Source: Thermothelomyces thermophilus ATCC 42464 | Taxonomy: Eukaryota; Ascomycota; Sordariomycetes; Sordariales; Chaetomiaceae | Length of the DNA: 64,000 bases | Assembly (NCBI RefSeq): GCF_000226095.1 | Contig: NC_016472.1 | Location: 1,612,001-1,676,000 of the forward strand | Direction of reading: 5' to 3' | Shown: positions 58,870-64,000 of the stretch, one piece after another | Layout: each line of letters opens with the position of its first letter | Position numbering within the stretch: position 1 is the stretch's first letter | Program-made: the position numbers and the translations under genes | Notes under the pieces: model-generated | Databases searched by the model: none | Seen by the model: only the letters and a program-made list of their open reading frames with translations | What the model was told of the DNA's origin: nothing

Positions 58870-61800
58870 TCCGTCCGTAGTCATATAGATAACGGTAACG
58901 ATAGTCGGTAGTTAGATGTCGAAATTCGTTCTTTGATAACGAAGGGTCTGACCTTCTTAAAGTCTAGCTTTATACTTAGTCGTTTAGTTCGTAGGTTTCG
59001 TATAATTAGGTAGACTTTGTCTCCCCTCTCTAGGCGAGGTCCCTCGAGCCTATGTTTATTGTAGTAGTTCTTCATTCTGGTTTTAACAAACTCGAGCTCC
59101 TTCTTGAGCTTCTCGTGTAGTGTATATATCTGTTCTACTTTGACTGCTGCTCTTGGCACTGTGACCTCTAGTCCTTGCCTAAGGTCTGCTTTGTATCCGT
59201 AATTCGTAAAGAATGGTGTAACTTTAGTCGTTTCTATTAGCGTCGTGTTATAAGCGAGTTATACTATTGGCAATAGCATGACCTAGTCGTTTTACTAGTA
59301 GTTGACATAAGAACGGAGATACTGCTTGACAACTTGGTTTAGTCGCTCCGTTTGTCCGTCAGTCTATAGGTAATATGCCGTTAATAGCTTACTATTGACG
59401 TCTAATCGTTACATTAACGCTTGCCAGAACTTCGATGTGAACTTGGTATCTCTGTCGGTGATCTATTCTTACGGCCAAGCATACATTAATACAACTTGCC
59501 GATAGATTACGTCTACTAACTGTTTAGCTATCTAGGACTCCTTGTAGGGAAAGAAGTATACTTACTTAGTTAGGCGATCTACTATAGTAAGAATACTATT
59601 ATAGGTTACTCCTATAGCTATATCCTTAGATTCTAGTAGCTTTATAATAAAGTCTATTATAACTAAACTCTATGGTTTGTCAGCTATTAGTAGTGGCTAA
59701 AGTAGCCTATACGGCTTATATCGTGCCGTTTTGCTTCGATTACAGATGTCGCAGTTCTATACGACTTCCTTAACTCGTACCATTAACTGTGGAAAGTCGT
59801 AGTATTTCTTAACTTATATGACAATCTTCGTAACTCCTTTGTGTCCTCTAAGTTTCGACTCGTAGAGTTCTCAAATCATCCGCAGCTATTGATCTTTGTC
59901 GTAGATATATGCTTTACCTCGGTACTAGAGTTTCCTATCTTTTTCTTCTACTCCGTTAGGTACTACTAGTCTAGGTGCTACTTAATACTATACCTTGTTA
60001 ATCCTTTCCTCTCGAAAGATTATATAGCATTCTAGGAACGAGTTAAGTAGATCATCTTCTATAGGTGTCTGCGTTTCGTGATGTAGCGTTCTGTCTGTTT
60101 ATTCCTTAAATAACGGTAGTATTATTCCTGTTCGTCCTTTTGTGTAATCCGTTCATCGACTTAAGATGTCCGCTTATATATTCTCTTTACCCTTCTTGTA
60201 GCGGATCTCGAAGTTAAATTCCGCAAGGAATTCTGCCTATCATATTTGTTATCCGTTAAGTTCCTTCGTTGTTGTAAAGTATCGTAGGTTCTTATAATCT
60301 ATATATACTTATACTAGTTTAATCATACCACTGAGGTATAGTCGCCATTCCTTAAAAGCTTCGATAATCGCAAGTAGTTCCTTGTCATAAATCGGATAAT
60401 TAAGACATGGTCTGTCGAGCTTCTTTAAAAAGAAGGCTATAGGATATAGCTTCCCTTGTTCGTCTCGTTATCCCAATTGTCCTCTAATAGCGTGGTCTAA
60501 AGCGTCCGTTTCCACCTCAAATGGCTTCTTAGGGTCTAGTAGTACTAGTACTAGATCTTTAGTAACGGCGTTACGGATCTACGTGAATGCTTGCTCGTAT
60601 CGCTCTTCCCATTGGAATTTAGCGTTCTTCTTAGTAAGTTCGTATAAGGGTCGTACGATCGCTCTAAAGTTCCTAATAAACATTTGGTAGAAGTTCGTAA
60701 ATCCGATGAAGCTTTGTACTTCTATAACTAACGTCGGTTGTAACTAATTCTTGATAGCTTTAACCTTTAAAGGTTCTATCCGAATTTGTCCGGGGGATAT
60801 TTCGTATCCTAGAAATACCGTTTTCCTAATGTGGAATTCGCTCTTTTCTTTATTAACTAATAGCTTGTACGTATATAGTGCGTCTAATACTACTGCCACG
60901 TGCTTCTAGTGTTCGTCTATCGTCTTAGAGAAGATAAGTATGTTATTGAGATAATATACCGCAAATTTGTCGAGAAAGAGTCAGATAGCTTAATTAATTA
61001 GGGCTTAGAACGTTGCCGGCGCGTTCGTAAGTCCAAATAGCATGACAAGGTACTTATAGTGGCCATAGGGTATCCTAAAGGCCGTTTTCTACTCGTTACC
61101 TTCTTTAATCTATATATAGTTGTAGGCTAATAGCAAGTCAAGATACGTAAAATATTAGGCTCCTACTAACTAATCTTAGAGCCGTGAGATCAGTGGTAAC
61201 AAGTATTAGTTTTTCATAGTCTGTTCGTTAAGTTACCAATAGTTAACATATAACCGTAGCTTTCCGTCTTTCTTAGGTATAAACAGGATTAGGTAGCCTG
61301 CTAGCGATGTCAACAGGCAGATATATCCTCTTTGAAGGTTCTCCTCTAAATATTACTTAAGTTCTTCGTTCTATGTCTAGCTTATATAGTAAATCTTAGA
61401 GAACTTTAGTCATGCTCCTTCCTTAAGCTTGATCTCGTAATCCTATAGGCTATGTTCTAGTAATCCTTCTAGATACTTTGATTCGAATGCTAGGTGTCCT
61501 TCGTATTCCTTCGGTACTTCCCTAGTCTTGTCTCGTTTCTCGGTTTTCTAATAGTATATAAACTTGGTTCTGTCTATGGCGATATTGGCGATTTCTCCTG
61601 TCTCAACCTACTACTCCGATTGTAGTGCTCCGCATTCGTCAATAGAGAGAACAGCTATCGGCGATTTAGCTTGTTCCTCTTGTCGCGATATTGATATCGT
61701 TATACCGCCTCTTCTAGAGTCTATAGTAGTCTGCCTACCACTATCTATCTCTTACGGTAGATCCGTAGGATATGCCTTTCTCTAAGTATCGTCTGCTCGC

Positions 61801-61919
61801 GATCCTTGCGCGCTCCCTATCTCGCTAGTCAAATACGACTCCGTTTAGGGTCGTAGGTAGCCACCATTCTTCTAGCTAATGTCTAGGTTGTAATCTTCAT
61901 GCCATAGTAACCCTAATAT
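58870..61919 (-). pseudogene. pol of copy D (integrase to RT)
   Basis: Integrase C-terminus open at 59159-58881 (EKLKKELEFVKTRMKNYYNK, LERGDKVYLI). Core and zinc-binding region to about 59.9 kb, RNase H near 60.2-60.6 kb, RT near 60.7-61.5 kb with palm YYLNN (60950-60942; YLDD expected). Cut at 61919 by copy E, near the start of the protease-side region. Confidence 0.85.
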
Positions 61920-62370
61920 TGTGACGAACCTAACTTAGACTTCTTCTGAAAGGGTCTAGACGGAGGCGGGCTGAGCGTGACGAGCAGGCAGGTCGTCTAA
62001 GGGATTTGGTGAAGCCAAAGGGTTTATAACAACACTAGAGTTGTCTCTCACAGTAATTAGCAATGCTTGGTATAAGTACTATGATTGTGATTGTTACCAC
62101 TGGTGAACTCCTAGAGTCCACTATAACGAGTGACTATTTACATGTATATATACTCCTCCTGATCGCTTATAGCCTTCTTCGATCCTGTCCTTGGATCGCC
62201 TTTAGTAGCTAGCTATCCTCTGCTATCTTTCCCCTTTTGGCGATTGTTTGCCTGTGATAGCCTGCGCTCCCTAGCGATCCGTGTTAGCCTCGCTTCGTGC
62301 CCTTCTTGATTGGTGGCTCATTTAGCCTGCTGTACCCCACCGGGTCGCGGTATATAGTTGGCTCGTGACA
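61920..62370. repeat. Left LTR of copy E, type III
   Basis: 451 bp, TGTGACGAACC...TCGTGACA with intact ends. Same type and length as the LTR of D. Confidence 0.92.
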
Positions 62371-62405
62371 CGATGCCCCCTCTTTAGGGCTTTCGACCTG
62401 AAAGC
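62371..62405 (-). promoter_or_regulatory. Polypurine tract and hairpin (copy E)
   Basis: Minus strand TAAAGAGGGGGCATCG abuts the LTR. Inverted repeat GCTTTC-GACCT-GAAAGC at 62389-62405. Confidence 0.68.
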
Positions 62406-62486
62406 TTCTTATGACTTGTTTCAAATACCACTAACATCCCCTTTTCTCAATAGGTAACGTCCTTCTTCCGCTAACTTCCTTTCGTT

Positions 62487-63164
62487 ATAGCTGATCGTAT
62501 TCCTAGGAATCGTCGCGATCTTAAGCGTGAACGACACGCTATTACGATCAAGATTGAGCGAGAGGGTTACAAAGTCGCTATACCTTGTGAGCATTATTAG
62601 AATACGAAGCCGCGGAAGCATTGTATGATGATAGAGGGTTTGAACAAGTGTCAAAATTGTATTTACATAGGCAAGAAGTATAGTAGTCCGAACGTCGTAG
62701 ATGCCCGTAGGTTCCTCGTAGTTTTCCTTTGTAGTCTTAGGTTACTAACTATCTTAGTCCTTTCGAATTTGTCAGAGCAAAAGAAGGTTTCAAAAGAGAT
62801 TACTAAGACCGAGGCGCTGCTTGCTTAGACGCTAAGCCGTTTAAGTCGATTACGTCGTTTACAGCAATCCCTGCGCGATCGTGGTGCCGAAGTTTTTCGT
62901 CGTGGCATAGCTCGTCTAGAGGAAGAGGAGGAACTAGATACCCCTCCGCCGATGTCGGAGACGCAGACCCTTACGGGTTAAACTTAGGCGTTAGGCGCTT
63001 TCGACGTGCTTGATTAGGAGTCGATCGGGTTAGATCCCGGTCCTAATTCTGGCGGGTTCCCCTCTTTTTCTATTGGGGAATGGGCTTTGGAGCTAGTTCT
63101 TGTAGCTAGTTAGGATTCTGCTAGTGGAACTGCTCTAGTTTCTTAGGGCAATTTAGGTTCTTAA
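62487..63164 (+). pseudogene. Antisense Zn2Cys6-like ORF of copy E (MADR type), least decayed after the first exon of C
   Basis: Start ATA at 62487 (from ATG), TAA 63162-63164, 51-bp intron 62707-62757 with an intact GTAGGT donor, ACTAAC branch and TTAG acceptor. 209 codons including stop, identical in length to D. Cluster reads C-E-H-Y...HCMMIEGLNKCQNCIYIGKKY, giving C-x2-C-x8-C-x8-C-x2-C-x6-C with two Cys to Tyr. Then LSNLSEQKKVSKEITKTEAL, RLEEEEELDTPPP and GLDPGPNSGGFPSFSIGEW. About six in-frame stops. This copy gives the clearest view of the intron. Confidence 0.8.
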
Positions 63165-63399
63165 TAGGTTCCTATAAGTTATCTTCTAGTCTAAAATCAA
63201 GCTATTTAACTAGGTATTATAGTTCTCCGTTAATGATACGTAAATCTAGAATTTCTTCAACGTCCTATTCTTCCTCTTCGTCCTCTGCTTCGATGCTTAT
63301 AGCGGTCTTAGCATTCTTTGGTGCTGGTTCGAGAAGTGAAATATAAAAAATATCCGTCCGTAGTCACATAGATGACGGTAACGATAGTCGATAGTTAGA

Positions 63400-64000
63400 T
63401 ATCGAAATTCGTTCCTTGATAACGAAGGGTCCGACCTTCTTAAAGTCTAGCTTCGTGCTTAGTCGTTTGGTTCGCAAGTTTTATATAATTAGGTAGACTT
63501 TGTCTCCCCTCTCTAGGCGAGGTCCCTCGAGCCTATGTTTGTCGTAGTAGTTCTTTATTCTAGTCTTGACAAACTCGAGTTCTTTTTTGAGCTTTTCATG
63601 TAGTGCGTGTATTTGTTCCGCTTTGACTGCTGCTCTCGGCACTGTGACCTCTAGTCCTTGCCTAAGGTCTGCTTTATATCCGTAATTCGCGAAGAATAGT
63701 GTGACTTTGGTTATTTCTATCAGCGTCGTGTTATAAGCGAGTTATGCTATTGGCAATAGTATGACCTAGTCGTCTTACTAGTAGTTAACGTAAGAGCGGA
63801 GGTACTGCTTAATAACTTGGTTTAGTCGCTCTGTCTGTCCGTTAGTCTGTAGGTAATATGCTGTTGATAGCTTGCTGTTAACGCCTAATCGTTATATTAA
63901 CGCTTATTAGAACTTCGACACGAACTTCGTATCTCTATCGGTAATCTATTCTTATGGCCAAGCATGTACTGATGTAACTTGCTGATAGATCACGTCTGCT
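63400..64000 (-). pseudogene. Integrase C-terminal and core part of copy E
   Basis: Same segment as in A-D (RGDKVYLI-like and KTRIKNYYDK-like stretches, with the catalytic core beginning near 63.9 kb), running off the window. Confidence 0.8.

Larger units (their letters stand above)
57437..64000 (-). mobile_element. Ty3/gypsy copy D (interrupted by E; right end outside window)
   Basis: Inserted in LINE ORF1. Left LTR 57437-57887, antisense gene 58004-58681, integrase, RNase H and RT on the minus strand up to 61919, where copy E begins. The part right of E (protease, gag, right LTR) lies beyond the window, so its target duplication cannot be checked. Confidence 0.88.
61920..64000 (-). mobile_element. 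Ty3/gypsy copy E, nested in D (right end outside window)
   Basis: Begins TGTGACGAACC at 61920 after AATAT in copy D; the same site is uninterrupted in copy C (about 53549). Left LTR, antisense gene and the integrase C-terminal region are inside the window. Less mutated than D in the antisense gene. Confidence 0.9.

Overview
The window comes from a filamentous ascomycete. Genes carry short introns (about 47-60 bp, GTRNGY donors, CTAAC-like branch sites), and the products are typically fungal (Med14/Rgr1, Vma21, a Fun30-type remodeller, a DUF2406 protein). The right half is a repeat block whose coding regions are riddled with TAG/TAA where CAG, CAA or TGG is expected. That is the CpA-to-TpA signature of repeat-induced point mutation (RIP), best known from Sordariomycetes, so a Sordariales-like fungus is likely (inference).

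Bases 1-26.7 kb are ordinary gene-bearing DNA. In order: the 3' end of protoporphyrinogen oxidase (hem14, +); Mediator subunit 14 (med14/rgr1, -, 3 exons); glucose-6-phosphate dehydrogenase (zwf1, -, 6 exons); ribosomal protein eL33 (rpl33, +, 5 short exons including a 10-bp microexon); a DUF2406 protein (+, 5 exons); the V-ATPase assembly factor vma21 (-, 3 exons); a Fun30/SMARCAD1-type SNF2 remodeller (+, 2 exons); and a patatin-domain protein that lacks both catalytic residues (+, 3 exons). These are unrelated housekeeping genes. Splice sites were worked out by hand and every model closes in frame. Two long stretches (9.25-11.56 kb and 12.28-16.05 kb) hold nothing I can support as coding.

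Bases 26.76-64.0 kb are a nest of degenerate transposons: a Tc1/mariner transposase relic; a truncated Ty3/gypsy element (28.3-32.2 kb, -); pieces of at least two LINEs (+); and five copies (A-E) of one Ty3/gypsy family, all with gag-pol on the minus strand. A (32966-46507) sits in a LINE with a 5-bp target duplication GGAGG. B (36189-42236) sits inside A with duplication GCTAA. C (49114-56656) joins two different LINE parts without a target duplication. D starts at 57437 inside a LINE ORF1. E starts at 61920 inside D. LTR pairs have exactly equal lengths (419/419, 419/419, 428/428; D and E 451 each).

The most interesting feature is a second, antisense gene in every copy of that family, between the integrase end and the LTR. 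It reads away from the adjacent LTR, carries one phase-1 intron (47 or 51 bp) at the same place, and encodes a 187-208 residue protein whose cysteines (including those RIP changed to Tyr) follow the spacing of a fungal Zn(II)2Cys6 cluster, followed by a charged helical region. Three versions of this protein (A/B, C, D/E) match three versions of the adjoining half of the LTR, while gag-pol is shared. This suggests an LTR retrotransposon carrying an antisense DNA-binding-type regulator paired with its own promoter half. The pairing is seen in the sequence; the regulatory function is inference.
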